This document shows positions 37,003-45,481 of a stretch of 64,000 nt of DNA, piece by piece; position 1 is the first letter of the stretch; each line of letters begins with the position of its first letter. The notes beneath the pieces were generated by a model. It saw only the letters and a program-made list of their open reading frames with translations, did no database searches and was not told where the DNA came from. The stretch is from positions 3,587,001-3,651,000 of the forward strand of contig NZ_CP151951.1 of NCBI RefSeq assembly GCF_038592985.1, written 5' to 3'. Source of the DNA: Paenibacillus sp. FSL R10-2782. GTDB taxonomy: Bacteria > Bacillota > Bacilli > Paenibacillales > Paenibacillaceae. Made by a program: the position numbers and the translations under genes.

Positions 37003-37563
37003 TTGAGAACAAATCGTCGCAGCTTTATCAATGTACTGATTGCACTCTTGCCTACTCTCTGTATGTTTTACCTTTTGATTAAATTGTTTCCATACACAGG
37101 GTTGGGAAGAGTTATTATGCTGCCTTTTATTTTTATGATTAACGCTGTCCTTATTGGTTTGACCGCTTTTTTAATCCGCAAATTTTATAGCGCGTTTTAC
37201 ATTATTATTTTATTGGTCGTAGTCCTGCTTACCCTAAGAATTCCTGTTTCCTTGTATCCACAAGAGTTCAGTCCAAGTATCCCCCAGCAAATAAACGATA
37301 GTATTGCAGCAATTAACGACTATGATCATTCACTCCCGGCCGATTTGGAGAAACCCTCCTTTAACACCTACCGAACGGGAGCAAAAGAAAAATATGTGGT
37401 AGCCTTGTACAAATACAGATACGATATTCCTCTGGATGGTTCATTTCACCTTTATAATAACGATAGTGATGAAGATACAATATGGAGCCTTGAAGATATA
37501 CCAGCAAAACTTTACCCACATCACAAGTTGATGTGGCGGTATCTTGAAAATTTCCAAAAATGA
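37003..37563 (+). CDS. Hypothetical membrane protein
   Basis: 186 residues. Three closely spaced hydrophobic helices occupy residues about 8-85 (INVLIALLPTLCMFYLLIKL and two more), followed by a soluble, probably extracytoplasmic domain of about 100 residues with no cysteines. The start is TTG 37003, with GGAGG 7 nt upstream. The gene looks richer in A+T than its neighbours and has no counterpart in the Bacilli gene order here, so it may be a local acquisition. It lies between two copies of a short repeat (36839-36894 and 37627-37682). I do not recognise the family. Confidence 0.7.
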   Translation: MRTNRRSFINVLIALLPTLCMFYLLIKLFPYTGLGRVIMLPFIFMINAVLIGLTAFLIRKFYSAFYIIILLVVVLLTLRIPVSLYPQEFSPSIPQQINDSIAAINDYDHSLPADLEKPSFNTYRTGAKEKYVVALYKYRYDIPLDGSFHLYNNDSDEDTIWSLEDIPAKLYPHHKLMWRYLENFQK

Positions 37564-37623
37564 GACAAGCAATTACAGCTTATATCTACCACGACCAAAT
37601 ATAAGCTCGATCCAATAAAAAAC

Positions 37624-37653
37624 GAACTGACCTGATCATTCTCAGGTCAGTTC
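37624..37653. terminator. Bidirectional terminator overlapping the GNAT stop codon
   Basis: A perfect 12-bp stem, GAACTGACCTGA (37624-37635) with its complement at 37642-37653, is flanked by T-runs on both strands (CATTTTT on plus, GTTTTTT on minus). It serves the plus-strand membrane protein gene and the minus-strand acetyltransferase gene, whose TGA lies within the stem. Confidence 0.9.
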
Positions 37654-38123
37654 AGCATTTTTAACACCGCAATTTCATCACAATTGTTTTGTTTACTACA
37701 GTTAATGCAATCAGTCCATACCTTTTCAGGGAAAATCTCTTTGTTTACCACATCAAACCCGTTTTTTATAAAAAAGGAGACCTCGTAGGTCAAAGCCATA
37801 ATTTTAGGAATACGCTGCCGCCGTGCTTCTATAATAAGGCCCTCTACGAGCTTGGAGCCGATGCCCATACCCTTATGTCCTTCAGAAATACCAAGTGAGC
37901 GAATCTCTACCAAATCATCACCCAGTTTGCATAAAGAACCACAGCCGACGACTTCGCCGTCCACTTCAGCCACAATAAACAGCTCCAGTTGACGCATAAG
38001 CACTTCCCTTGAACGCGGGAGCATAATTCCCCGCTCCGCATAGCCGCTAATCATTTGGTATAAAGGCTCCACATCCTCAGGAACCGCACTTCTGCACAAT
38101 ACATCTTTACACACTGAAGCCAT
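37647..38123 (-). CDS. GNAT N-acetyltransferase, ArgA (N-acetylglutamate synthase)-like
   Basis: 158 residues with a GNAT fold; the acetyl-CoA loop is GHKGMGIGSKLVEG. YAERGIMLPRSREVL, VEIRSLGIS and the C-terminal EKVWTDCINCSKQNNCDEIA match the stand-alone ArgA-type acetyltransferases, whose cysteine cluster is characteristic. This suggests acetylation of glutamate in arginine biosynthesis. Start ATG 38123 follows AGGAGG by 8 nt; the frame is open 25 codons upstream, but that would start inside the promoter. A near-consensus ARG box covers the -10 region, supporting an arginine role. The stop codon is inside a terminator. Confidence 0.85.
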   Translation of the reverse strand: MASVCKDVLCRSAVPEDVEPLYQMISGYAERGIMLPRSREVLMRQLELFIVAEVDGEVVGCGSLCKLGDDLVEIRSLGISEGHKGMGIGSKLVEGLIIEARRQRIPKIMALTYEVSFFIKNGFDVVNKEIFPEKVWTDCINCSKQNNCDEIAVLKMLN

Positions 38124-38155
38124 CTTGCTCTCCTCCTGCCGCTTGCCGTATATAA

Positions 38156-38190
38156 TGAATAAATATACAACATTACGCATAGAATCGCAA
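38156..38190 (-). promoter_or_regulatory. Sigma-A promoter with overlapping ARG box (GNAT gene)
   Basis: On the minus strand TTGCGA (38190-38185), a 17-nt spacer and TATATT (38167-38162) form a promoter. Overlapping the -10, TGTATATTTATTCA (38169-38156) matches the ARG box core TGAAT-N4-ATTCA at all but one position. ArgR/AhrC bound here would block transcription when arginine is plentiful. Confidence 0.6.
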
Positions 38191-38282
38191 TACTTCATTT
38201 ACCCTGACGTGACAGAATTGTGTTATAAAATGAATGCCCCCTCTAATGGTGGTGTGCAAACGTACCGTTTTGAAGCTACGAC

Positions 38283-39470
38283 TTATGAATTTACTGTAAT
38301 GGAACCGATGAACTCCGCAAATACATCATTTCCGAACAAAATACCACGTTCGCTCAGACGATAACCGTCCTCGACCGGTTCGATCAATCCCGCATTCAGC
38401 ATTTTTCCGAGTGGGGCCGTAAACGTATCCTCAAGTGACTGACCGAATTGAGCCTCAAAGCGGGACTTCGAGACACCTTCCAGCATTCTCAAGCCGACCA
38501 TGAGAAAATCCTCCATCGCTTCGGCCGCCGGAACCTCAAAGCTATCCAGACGCGGCAGTCCGTTACGGGTAGCCTCCACATAAGGATTAATGCCCTTAAT
38601 GTTCATATGACGCTCTCTGCCAACATATCCGTGCGCCCCAGCGCCAAGACCATAATAGTCCTCATTTCGCCAGTAGGTCATATTGTGTTTGCTTCCCAAA
38701 CCTGGTTTCGCAAAATTGCTGATCTCGTACTGCTCGTAGCCCGCCTCTTTCATGCGACGCATCAGGAGCAAATACATCTCCAGCTCGTCGTCCTCATGTG
38801 GAAGTGGAAGCTGATTTTTCTGGTACAGCGTGTGGAATAAGGTGTTCTCTTCAACCTTCAAGCTATAGATGGAGTAATGAGGAAGCCCCAGCTCCAGTGC
38901 CCGGCTGACGCTTTCATGCAGCATTTCTACAGTCTGATTCGGTAAACCGAACATCAGGTCAATCGACAGATTGTCCAATCCGACCTTACGTGCATTTTCC
39001 AGACTACGATAAACATCATCTGTATTATGAATACGACCAATGCCCGTAAGCAATTCATTTTGAAAAGCCTGTACGCCGAAGCTGAGTCGGTTCACGCCAC
39101 CTTCTTTCATTACTGTGAGTTTTTCAAAATCAGTTGTGCCCGGATTGGCCTCCATGGAAAACTCAATATCATCCGACCAGTTCGGGAAGTAGGTACGAAC
39201 GCTTTTCAGGAAATATTCCATTTCCTTCGGATTCAGCGTTGTTGGTGTTCCGCCCCCGACAAAAATGGTTTTAATCTCACCTGGCGGGTGAAGGCGAACT
39301 GTATGCTCCATTTCCCGTTCCAGTGCATACAGGTATTCCATAACAGGCTGATCCTTAAGCACGTAAGAGTTGAAATCACAGTAAAAGCACTTATTCGTGC
39401 AAAATGGTATATGCAGATAAACCGCTTGAGGCGCGGATGAATATTCATGTTTGTGTATGGATGCGGTCAT
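38283..39470 (-). CDS. hemW: Radical SAM family heme chaperone HemW
   Basis: 395 residues. HemW binds haem and delivers it to haemoproteins; it was formerly named as a coproporphyrinogen oxidase (HemN). The radical-SAM motif CTNKCFYCDF (CxxxCxxC) is at about residues 24-33, followed by the GGGTPTTL loop. A HemN C-terminal domain is present. The ATG follows AAGGAGGA. In Bacilli it follows lepA directly; here a 484-nt gap with repeats separates them. The GNAT gene downstream has its own promoter. Confidence 0.95.
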   Translation of the reverse strand: MTASIHKHEYSSAPQAVYLHIPFCTNKCFYCDFNSYVLKDQPVMEYLYALEREMEHTVRLHPPGEIKTIFVGGGTPTTLNPKEMEYFLKSVRTYFPNWSDDIEFSMEANPGTTDFEKLTVMKEGGVNRLSFGVQAFQNELLTGIGRIHNTDDVYRSLENARKVGLDNLSIDLMFGLPNQTVEMLHESVSRALELGLPHYSIYSLKVEENTLFHTLYQKNQLPLPHEDDELEMYLLLMRRMKEAGYEQYEISNFAKPGLGSKHNMTYWRNEDYYGLGAGAHGYVGRERHMNIKGINPYVEATRNGLPRLDSFEVPAAEAMEDFLMVGLRMLEGVSKSRFEAQFGQSLEDTFTAPLGKMLNAGLIEPVEDGYRLSERGILFGNDVFAEFIGSITVNS

Positions 39471-39534
39471 AACGATCCTCCTTGTCAGTGTTGAGGTGTG
39501 GTCAAAGGGCAGTGAGGGGAGAGATCGTTACGTG

Positions 39535-39673
39535 TACGGATCATTCTTCCGACCACTGTTCCCCCGGATTTTTTTCATTGAAAAACTAAAGGTTAAAATC
39601 CTGGGGTAAATTACGCTTTCAGGCAAATGCTTTGCTTCTTCAGAACGATTCCATCCACTACGCTGCTGCCCGC
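39535..39673 (-). repeat. Structured intergenic repeat, copy B (upstream of hemW)
   Basis: This is the second copy of the element seen at 18945-19118, about 65-200 nt upstream of hemW. GGATTTT (39566-39572) pairs with AAAATCC (39595-39601) and CCCC with GGGG outside it, so the stem is kept although the bases differ from copy A. The 3' block CTGCTGCCCGCC (39662-39673) is nearly identical to copy A. The gap 39471-39954 contains no credible gene. Confidence 0.65.
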
Positions 39674-39736
39674 CACCGTCAGTCAGCCATTTTTTTAGGG
39701 ACTTGATCGGACCCTCCGTCTCTGGATAGCTTGCTC

Positions 39737-39792
39737 AAATAAAGAACGTCCATTCTTCATGAACGGCAAATGGCCACATGAAAGAATGGACG
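39737..39792 (-). terminator. Probable lepA terminator
   Basis: An 11-bp stem CGTCCATTCTT (39747-39757 with 39782-39792) is extended by CATG/CATG after one bulge. On the minus strand it is followed by TTCTTTATTTG. It lies about 165 nt past the lepA stop, after two other hairpins. Confidence 0.65.
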
Positions 39793-39819
39793 AATACCGC
39801 TTGGGAACAAGCGGACCGC

Positions 39820-39932
39820 AGTAATTTAGGTACATCACAGAATGTGTACCTAAATTACTACGGGGTCATACTGTTGTTACTTATTCGTATTCAATTCATA
39901 CTCACGTTCTGTGATGTACCAAATTGAATACG
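39820..39932 (-). other. Paired hairpins with mutually exclusive folding, 3' of lepA
   Basis: Hairpin 1 has a perfect 15-bp stem (39820-39834 with 39845-39859). Hairpin 2 has an 11-bp stem (39886-39896 with 39922-39932). An 18-nt segment spanning loop 1 (39829-39846) is complementary at 17 positions to one spanning loop 2 (39903-39920), so the two loops can pair with each other or replace hairpin 1. Two further short hairpins flank this region (CCGCTTG near 39798-39814; GCTGCTT near 39935-39952). Confidence 0.6.
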
Positions 39933-39954
39933 GTGCTGCTTGTGTCAAGCAGCT

Positions 39955-41769
39955 TTACTCATCTATTTTCAGTACCGCCATAAATGCTTCCTGTGGTACT
40001 TCTACGTTACCGACCTGCTTCATGCGCTTCTTGCCTTCTTTTTGCTTTTCAAGCAGCTTCCTTTTACGGGAAATATCGCCGCCGTAGCATTTAGCCAAGA
40101 CGTTTTTACGCATAGCCTTAACGGTTTCACGCGCTACAACCTTTGTTCCGACAGATGCCTGTATTGGCACCTCAAACATTTGGCGTGGGATCAGCTCACG
40201 CAGCTTCTCGCAAATGATACGTCCGCGATGGTAAGCGCGATCTCTGTGAACGATGAACGACAACGCATCGACCTGTTCGCCGTTCAACAGAATATCCATT
40301 TTTACCAGATTAGACTGGCGATAGCCTGAAATCTCGTAGTCGAAGGAGGCGTAGCCTTTGGTGCTGGATTTAAGCTGGTCAAAGAAATCGTACACGATTT
40401 CGGACAGCGGAATCTGGTACGTAATCGTTACCCGTGTCGTATCCAGATATTCCATATTCACATACTCGCCGCGCTTGGTCTGGCAAAGCTCCATAACCGT
40501 ACCTACGTAATCATTAGGCACGATAATGCCTGCCTTCACGTATGGCTCTTCCACATGCTCAATTCGTCCGATTTCCGGGTAATTCGAAGGGTTATCGATC
40601 TGGATCGTTTCGCCATTCGTCAGCTTAATACGGTAAATAACGCTTGGCGCCGTTGTAATCAGCGGGATGTTAAATTCGCGTTCAATCCGTTCCTGAATAA
40701 CGTCCATATGAAGCAGACCAAGGAACCCGCAACGGAACCCGAAGCCCAATGCGCTTGATGTTTCCGGCTCAAAGCTGAGGGAAGCATCATTCAATTGCAG
40801 CTTTTCGAGCGCCTCACGTAGATCGTTGTACTCAGATGTTTCAATCGGATATAGCCCGCAGTATACCATCGGATTAATTTTCCGATAGCCTGGCATCGGT
40901 TCTGGTGTTGGATTTTTGGCATCCGTCACCGTATCCCCGACACGCGTATCACCCACATGCTTGATACCAGCAACGATAAAACCGACATCACCGATGTTCA
41001 GCTCGTCCACGATGCTCATACGTGGCATAAAGGCTCCTACCTCGATAACCTCAAACGTTTTATCGGTCGCCATCATTTTAATTTTGGAACCTGCCTTGAT
41101 GCTGCCATCTACGACACGGACATATACGATAACGCCTTTATATGGATCATAATGCGAATCGAAAATAAGCGCCTTCAGCGGATTGTTCGGATTTCCTTGC
41201 GGAGCCGGGACGCTTCTAACCACCTGTTCCAAAATTTCCTTGATACCGATTCCAGCTTTGGCCGATGCGTGTACAGTCTCGCTCGTATCCAGGCCGATAA
41301 CATCCTCGATTTCCTGCTTCACACGTTCAGGATCAGCACTTGGCAAATCAATTTTGTTGAGCACCGGCAGAATCTCCAAATTGTTGTCCAACGCCAAATA
41401 TACGTTAGCCAATGTCTGCGCTTCAATGCCCTGTGCAGCATCTACAACCAGCAGAGCACCTTCGCAGGCCGCCAAACTGCGGGAAACCTCATACGTAAAA
41501 TCGACGTGTCCAGGTGTATCAATCAAATTCAAAATGTACTCTTCGCCGTCATCGGCCTTATAAGTGAGTCGCACTGCCTGGAGCTTGATTGTAATCCCGC
41601 GCTCCCGTTCCAGATCCATCTGATCAAGCACTTGCTCCTGCATTTCACGGGATGTGAGTGCACCGGTGTATTCCAAAATCCGGTCAGCCAGCGTGGATTT
41701 ACCGTGGTCTATATGTGCAATGATACTAAAGTTCCGAATTTTACGTTGTCTTGCCAAAATGTCAGTCAT
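39955..41769 (-). CDS. lepA: Elongation factor 4 (LepA)
   Basis: 604 residues, a translational GTPase of the EF-G/EF-4 group that acts on stalled or assembling ribosomes. G1 [10 protein letters not shown]3 DTPGHVDF and G4 [10 protein letters not shown] are present. The unique C-terminal domain ends with [20 protein letters not shown]. Length is normal. The ATG follows GGGGGTAAGG. It is downstream of the yqxA-like gene by 71 nt, continuing the gpr-spoIIP-yqxA-lepA order. Confidence 0.98.
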   Translation of the reverse strand: MTDILARQRKIRNFSIIAHIDHGKSTLADRILEYTGALTSREMQEQVLDQMDLERERGITIKLQAVRLTYKADDGEEYILNLIDTPGHVDFTYEVSRSLAACEGALLVVDAAQGIEAQTLANVYLALDNNLEILPVLNKIDLPSADPERVKQEIEDVIGLDTSETVHASAKAGIGIKEILEQVVRSVPAPQGNPNNPLKALIFDSHYDPYKGVIVYVRVVDGSIKAGSKIKMMATDKTFEVIEVGAFMPRMSIVDELNIGDVGFIVAGIKHVGDTRVGDTVTDAKNPTPEPMPGYRKINPMVYCGLYPIETSEYNDLREALEKLQLNDASLSFEPETSSALGFGFRCGFLGLLHMDVIQERIEREFNIPLITTAPSVIYRIKLTNGETIQIDNPSNYPEIGRIEHVEEPYVKAGIIVPNDYVGTVMELCQTKRGEYVNMEYLDTTRVTITYQIPLSEIVYDFFDQLKSSTKGYASFDYEISGYRQSNLVKMDILLNGEQVDALSFIVHRDRAYHRGRIICEKLRELIPRQMFEVPIQASVGTKVVARETVKAMRKNVLAKCYGGDISRKRKLLEKQKEGKKRMKQVGNVEVPQEAFMAVLKIDE

Positions 41770-41840
41770 GCCTTACCCCCACACAATGCCTAGTGTCAAT
41801 CAGCTTATTATAGCAGTTGTATGGGGGGTCAGCAATATTT

Positions 41841-42350
41841 CTATTCCGTCACTCCGTCAAAAACAGACACAACCCAGCGAATACCCTGTCTCGACAGGTT
41901 TTGCAGCAGTCCGGCCGTTTTGTCTGCCATGGTATCCACCGAGGCTTGCTCTGCCTTGACCACCAACAGTTCACGCGGTGTCTCCAAGCCCTTTGAATTG
42001 GCGCCCTGTGCAGTTGAATACCATTGAGGGGTCTCGCCAGTAGTTTGGGCCTTACTTCGTTCTTTTGCATCAGCTTCGCTCGCAACGGCTCCTGTTCCCG
42101 ACTCCATTACGACGTTGCCATTTCCGTTATACGCACGGGTATAAGTACGAACATCCGCTGCCGGTGTGTCTTCAATAAGGGTCTGCTCGTATCCGACTTT
42201 CTGCTGAACCCCGCTTTGAACCGGGTCCCCAGCCCACTCCGGTCCGTATACAGAGCGTAAGCCAGAGCCTGCCAACTGCATGCCGAGCAGAACTCCCGCC
42301 CCCATCAGAAGTACAAATCCAAGCGCTTTTTTACGAAAATGTCCGGACAT
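41841..42350 (-). CDS. YqxA-like (DUF3679-type) sporulation-region protein
   Basis: 169 residues. An N-terminal membrane helix ALGFVLLMGAGVLLGMQLAG (about 9-28) is followed by a hydrophilic extracytoplasmic region. B. subtilis has yqxA (DUF3679) at exactly this place, between spoIIP and lepA, with a similar G-V-L-x-GMQ helix, though this protein is longer. Start ATG 42350 has AGGAGG at 7 nt; the frame extends 9 codons further. It begins 27 nt after the spoIIP stop, so the two are cotranscribed. Function unknown; the context suggests a role in spore formation. Confidence 0.75.
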   Translation of the reverse strand: MSGHFRKKALGFVLLMGAGVLLGMQLAGSGLRSVYGPEWAGDPVQSGVQQKVGYEQTLIEDTPAADVRTYTRAYNGNGNVVMESGTGAVASEADAKERSKAQTTGETPQWYSTAQGANSKGLETPRELLVVKAEQASVDTMADKTAGLLQNLSRQGIRWVVSVFDGVTE

Positions 42351-42377
42351 TGCATTTCCTCCTTTCCGCCGCCTCAA

Positions 42378-43649
42378 TTAATTGCCACCGTTGCTCTTTT
42401 TCGTATCGGATACGTTAGTACCCGCTTTCTGGGCTTTCTGATCCTCCCAGTACACCTCGCCAATCATATCTGCCAGAACGTCAGAGGTACGTTTCAATTC
42501 TTCCTCTGTATTATCAACCCCACCAATTTCGATCAAAATGCTATGAGAGGACAAGCTCTGATTGTACTCACCGTTGTTGCCTTTACCACCATCCTTCCCC
42601 CATACCCCGCGGGAAACGCCGTGATACGACTTTTCCAGCTTCTCATGAATACGAGCGGCGAAAGCTTCATTTTTGCGCCAGTTTTTGTTGTCATGGCCGA
42701 TAATAAAATACACCTTGGCATATGAAAGTCCGTTTATCGTTGCTGTTGTTTTGCCGTGACGTTGAGAATCTCTGTGGATATCAAGCAGATAGGTTAGGCT
42801 TTTATTTCCAGCCAACGCTTCCTTGACTGTTTCACGCGAATATTTATAGGAATAATTCCAATTGTAATTTTGAACGGTTTTGGCATAGTCCTTGTTCACA
42901 TGCAAAGTAGCTATCCCTTGTTTCTCCAATCTCTTTTTTACAAAATCCCCTACTCTCGACACATTGGCTGATTTTGAGCCAGAATTGGGATTGGAGGTGG
43001 TTTTACTGAGCAAAGGGTTATATGCCTCTCTCGGGTGAGAATGGTAGATTAATATACGCTTGGCACCTTTGACTGCTGTATCACTCGGATCATCCTCTTG
43101 CGCAGGGTCCGTTTCTGGCGTTGTCGGAAGATTTAGCGTTGTAGAACTATTGTTCGGTGGGTCTGCAGCAGCATCAGGGCCGCCGGGAGCATCCGTTGTT
43201 CCCTGATCGGGCTGATAATCCGTAGGTGCCTCCACCTTGTTGTTCCCTGAGCCCTTGCGCAGCAAGACAGGCGTACCCGCAGACATACCAGGAATTTCGC
43301 GAGCAATGAGACTTTTGGGGTCCTGTGGATTAATACCTGTAAGCATTTGAAAAATAAAAGGAGACCATTGCTCACCCGACAACGAAGATTGTTGCTTCTT
43401 CTGTGCCAAATGAGGTACTTCCATGCCGAGCATGTCCGCAAAAAAACCACTGGAAACCGAACCTGCAAATCCTTTCATCGAAGACACCGGAGACGTTTGC
43501 AAACGATTTTCCGCCAGGCCTCCAAGCCCCAATACAACAAATAAAAGCGCCGAGCCCATAATAAGCAGCACAAGCGTATGTCCCATAGCCAAAATTTCAA
43601 GGCCCTTTCTTCTCCATCTTCCGACGTTCCAGGTTTGAATTTTTTTCAT
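42378..43649 (-). CDS. spoIIP: Stage II sporulation protein P
   Basis: 423 residues. SpoIIP is the amidase/endopeptidase that, with SpoIID and SpoIIM, thins septal peptidoglycan for engulfment. A membrane helix (about 24-46, LVLLIMGSALLFVVLGLGGL) is followed by a Pro/Asp/Thr-rich linker (about 150-205) and the C-terminal catalytic domain. The zinc-ligand segments are ILIYHSHPREAY, DIHRDSQRHG and ILIEIGGVDNT. It starts at ATG 43649 behind GGAGG. It lies 225 nt downstream of gpr, with a perfect 14-bp palindrome in the gap. Confidence 0.95.
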   Translation of the reverse strand: MKKIQTWNVGRWRRKGLEILAMGHTLVLLIMGSALLFVVLGLGGLAENRLQTSPVSSMKGFAGSVSSGFFADMLGMEVPHLAQKKQQSSLSGEQWSPFIFQMLTGINPQDPKSLIAREIPGMSAGTPVLLRKGSGNNKVEAPTDYQPDQGTTDAPGGPDAAADPPNNSSTTLNLPTTPETDPAQEDDPSDTAVKGAKRILIYHSHPREAYNPLLSKTTSNPNSGSKSANVSRVGDFVKKRLEKQGIATLHVNKDYAKTVQNYNWNYSYKYSRETVKEALAGNKSLTYLLDIHRDSQRHGKTTATINGLSYAKVYFIIGHDNKNWRKNEAFAARIHEKLEKSYHGVSRGVWGKDGGKGNNGEYNQSLSSHSILIEIGGVDNTEEELKRTSDVLADMIGEVYWEDQKAQKAGTNVSDTKKSNGGN

Positions 43650-43695
43650 GTGGGTCTTGTCCTCCTTCGTCCCGTCGAAGCCCGCCTCATATTCA

Positions 43696-43709
43696 GAACC
43701 TATAGGTTC
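43696..43709. repeat. Perfect 14-bp palindrome upstream of spoIIP
   Basis: GAACCTATAGGTTC lies about 50 nt upstream of the spoIIP start. It has no loop, so it is better suited to a protein dimer than to an RNA hairpin. No regulator is assigned. Confidence 0.4.
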
Positions 43710-43874
43710 CAGTCAGCAGCGGAAATCTCTTATACTTCAACTCTATGAACGGAGAACAATTGCTAGAACACAAAAAATCTCCACCCGCAGGTAAATCCCA
43801 CCCCTTATTGCAAGAGATAGGATACCTAATAGATAGAGAATTTTGTGTTTAAAATATGCTTTTACTAACCCTCA

Positions 43875-44879
43875 TTAATGTGTATAAGCGGCGACATTGC
43901 CGGGATCGACGGCTTCATGCAGGGCGGCGTTCAATCCAGTGGCAATAATATTCGCAATATCTTCTATAAATTCATCAATCTCCTTGGGGGTCACAATCAG
44001 ATCATGTCCCAGCGGCTGAAGTACCTCTCTCACCAATCCCAGTCTCTCTGGCTCTGAAATATCATCCAGCATCCCCAGTATTGCTTTCGTAGAAGCCTTT
44101 TCCTTGGCAAAATGTGTTTTCATCAGTTCAATTACATTATTAACGATGGTCGAAGCGTAGCAAACGGTTGGAACGCCGATGGCAATACACGGGACACCCA
44201 TAATATCCTTGGTGATGCCGCGCCGTTTGTTACCAATACCTGAGCCCGGATGAATCCCGATATCTGCCACTTGAATGGTCGTATTGACGCGCTCCAATGA
44301 ACGTGACGCCAGAGCGTCAATGGCAATAATCAGTTCTGGCTTCGTGCGATCAACGATACCCTGAACAATTTCACTTGACTCGATCCCCGTTAGGCCAAGA
44401 ACTCCCGGTGCAATCGCACTCACATCCCGATAACCAGGATTGATTTGATCAGGCGTCAGTTCAAAAAATTGACGAGTCACCATCAAATTTTCAACGACAA
44501 GCGGACCTAGTGAATCGGGAGTGACATTCCAGTTGCCCAGACCTACCACAAGTACGCGTGCCTTACTGGAGATCCCTATTTTTTGTATAAATTGCTCCAT
44601 CTCCTTCGCAAATGCAATGGCTACCCGTTGCTGGAGCCCGGTATCACCTTCACGTAAGCCGGGCACTTCCAGCGTGACGTAATGCCCCCGTACCCGTCCA
44701 ATACGGTTAGCACCCTCTTCATTCAGCACATCCAGACGCGTGATTTTAATACCGTTATCTTCCTCCACGTCCTCGTTGATACCCGCCAGCGGCATTGGCT
44801 GATCTCGTTCCGCCAGTTCTCTTGCCTCCAGCGCCAAATCCGTACGTACCGCATACTTCTGCAAATCCAAATCCATCAT
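43875..44879 (-). CDS. gpr: GPR endopeptidase (spore germination protease)
   Basis: 334 residues. GPR degrades small acid-soluble proteins during germination and is made as a zymogen. The N-terminal MMDLDLQKYAVRTDLALEAR contains the propeptide processing region. The conserved core shows VVGLGNWNVTPDSLGPLV, AIDALASRSLERVNTTIQ, DIGIHPGSGIGNKR and GVPTVCYAST. Length is slightly shorter than B. subtilis GPR. The ATG follows AAGGAGG. A good sigma-G promoter lies upstream, and rpsT diverges from it as in other Bacilli. Confidence 0.97.
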   Translation of the reverse strand: MMDLDLQKYAVRTDLALEARELAERDQPMPLAGINEDVEEDNGIKITRLDVLNEEGANRIGRVRGHYVTLEVPGLREGDTGLQQRVAIAFAKEMEQFIQKIGISSKARVLVVGLGNWNVTPDSLGPLVVENLMVTRQFFELTPDQINPGYRDVSAIAPGVLGLTGIESSEIVQGIVDRTKPELIIAIDALASRSLERVNTTIQVADIGIHPGSGIGNKRRGITKDIMGVPCIAIGVPTVCYASTIVNNVIELMKTHFAKEKASTKAILGMLDDISEPERLGLVREVLQPLGHDLIVTPKEIDEFIEDIANIIATGLNAALHEAVDPGNVAAYTH

Positions 44880-44909
44880 TTACGCCTCCTTTTATACCAT
44901 CTCAGGTTA

Positions 44910-44940
44910 TAGTGTGCGAGACACCCAGCAGGTTTATGCA
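44910..44940 (-). promoter_or_regulatory. Sigma-G promoter of gpr
   Basis: On the minus strand TGCATA (44940-44935), an 18-nt spacer and CACACTA (44916-44910) match the forespore sigma-G consensus TGNATA-N18-CATACTA at all but one conserved base. It lies about 30 nt before the gpr ATG. Confidence 0.7.
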
Positions 44941-44987
44941 CATCCATTTTCATCCTGTATTCTACCCAAGCCCGGAATGTTTTCTTA

Positions 44988-45016
44988 TTGCAATTTGAGG
45001 TGTGGCGTGCTAAAAT
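44988..45016 (+). promoter_or_regulatory. Sigma-A promoter of rpsT
   Basis: TTGCAA (44988-44993), a 17-nt spacer and TAAAAT (45011-45016) lie about 60 nt before the rpsT start. Confidence 0.75.
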
Positions 45017-45074
45017 ATTTTAAGTTGTGAAACGTTTGTGTTCATAAGTAATGCCTTTACAGGAGGTGAATGTA

Positions 45075-45347
45075 ATGCCAAACATCAAATCCGCTATCAA
45101 ACGCGTTAAAACAAGCGATAAACGCCGTGCGTTGAACGCTTCTCAAAAATCCGCGCTTCGTACAGCAGTAAAAGCTGCCGATACAGCGTTGGTGAATAAC
45201 GAAGCTGAAAATGCTGCTGCTGCTTTCAAAGTAGCTTCCCAAAAGCTGGACAAGGCTGTAACTAAAGGTCTGATCCACAAAAATGCAGCTGCTCGCAAGA
45301 AATCCCGCTTGGCTAAAAAACTTAACGCTCTTACAGCTCAAGCGTAA
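45075..45347 (+). CDS. rpsT: 30S ribosomal protein S20
   Basis: 90 residues, very rich in Lys and Ala, binding 16S rRNA early in assembly. It begins [20 protein letters not shown], the usual S20 start. ATG 45075 follows AGGAGGTGA; the frame is open 8 codons further back, across the ribosome binding site. It is single-gene, plus strand, divergent from gpr and convergent with holA, with its own terminator. In Bacilli rpsT always lies between holA and gpr in this arrangement. Confidence 0.98.
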   Translation: MPNIKSAIKRVKTSDKRRALNASQKSALRTAVKAADTALVNNEAENAAAAFKVASQKLDKAVTKGLIHKNAAARKKSRLAKKLNALTAQA

Positions 45348-45373
45348 GCAAGAGCTACTTTTATACGTTAATG

Positions 45374-45410
45374 AAAAAATCCTGACCAGCCTTGGCTGAT
45401 CAGGATTTTT
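45374..45410 (+). terminator. Terminator of rpsT
   Basis: The stem AATCCTGA/TCAGGATT (45378-45385 with 45400-45407) has an inner CAGC/GCTG pair and is followed by TTTTTT. A-rich DNA on the other side makes it partly bidirectional, serving the end of holA region as well. Confidence 0.9.
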
Positions 45411-45481
45411 TAGTTCACCACGCTTGAACTCTACGTTACACTAGTTAACCTTTCATTAAAACGCTCGGCAAACGGGCCGGA

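Noticed and set aside
39471..39954. Insertion sequence or prophage attachment site in the hairpin-rich lepA-hemW gap
   Set aside because: No transposase or integrase remnant and no target-site duplication could be seen; it is better described as structured intergenic DNA.
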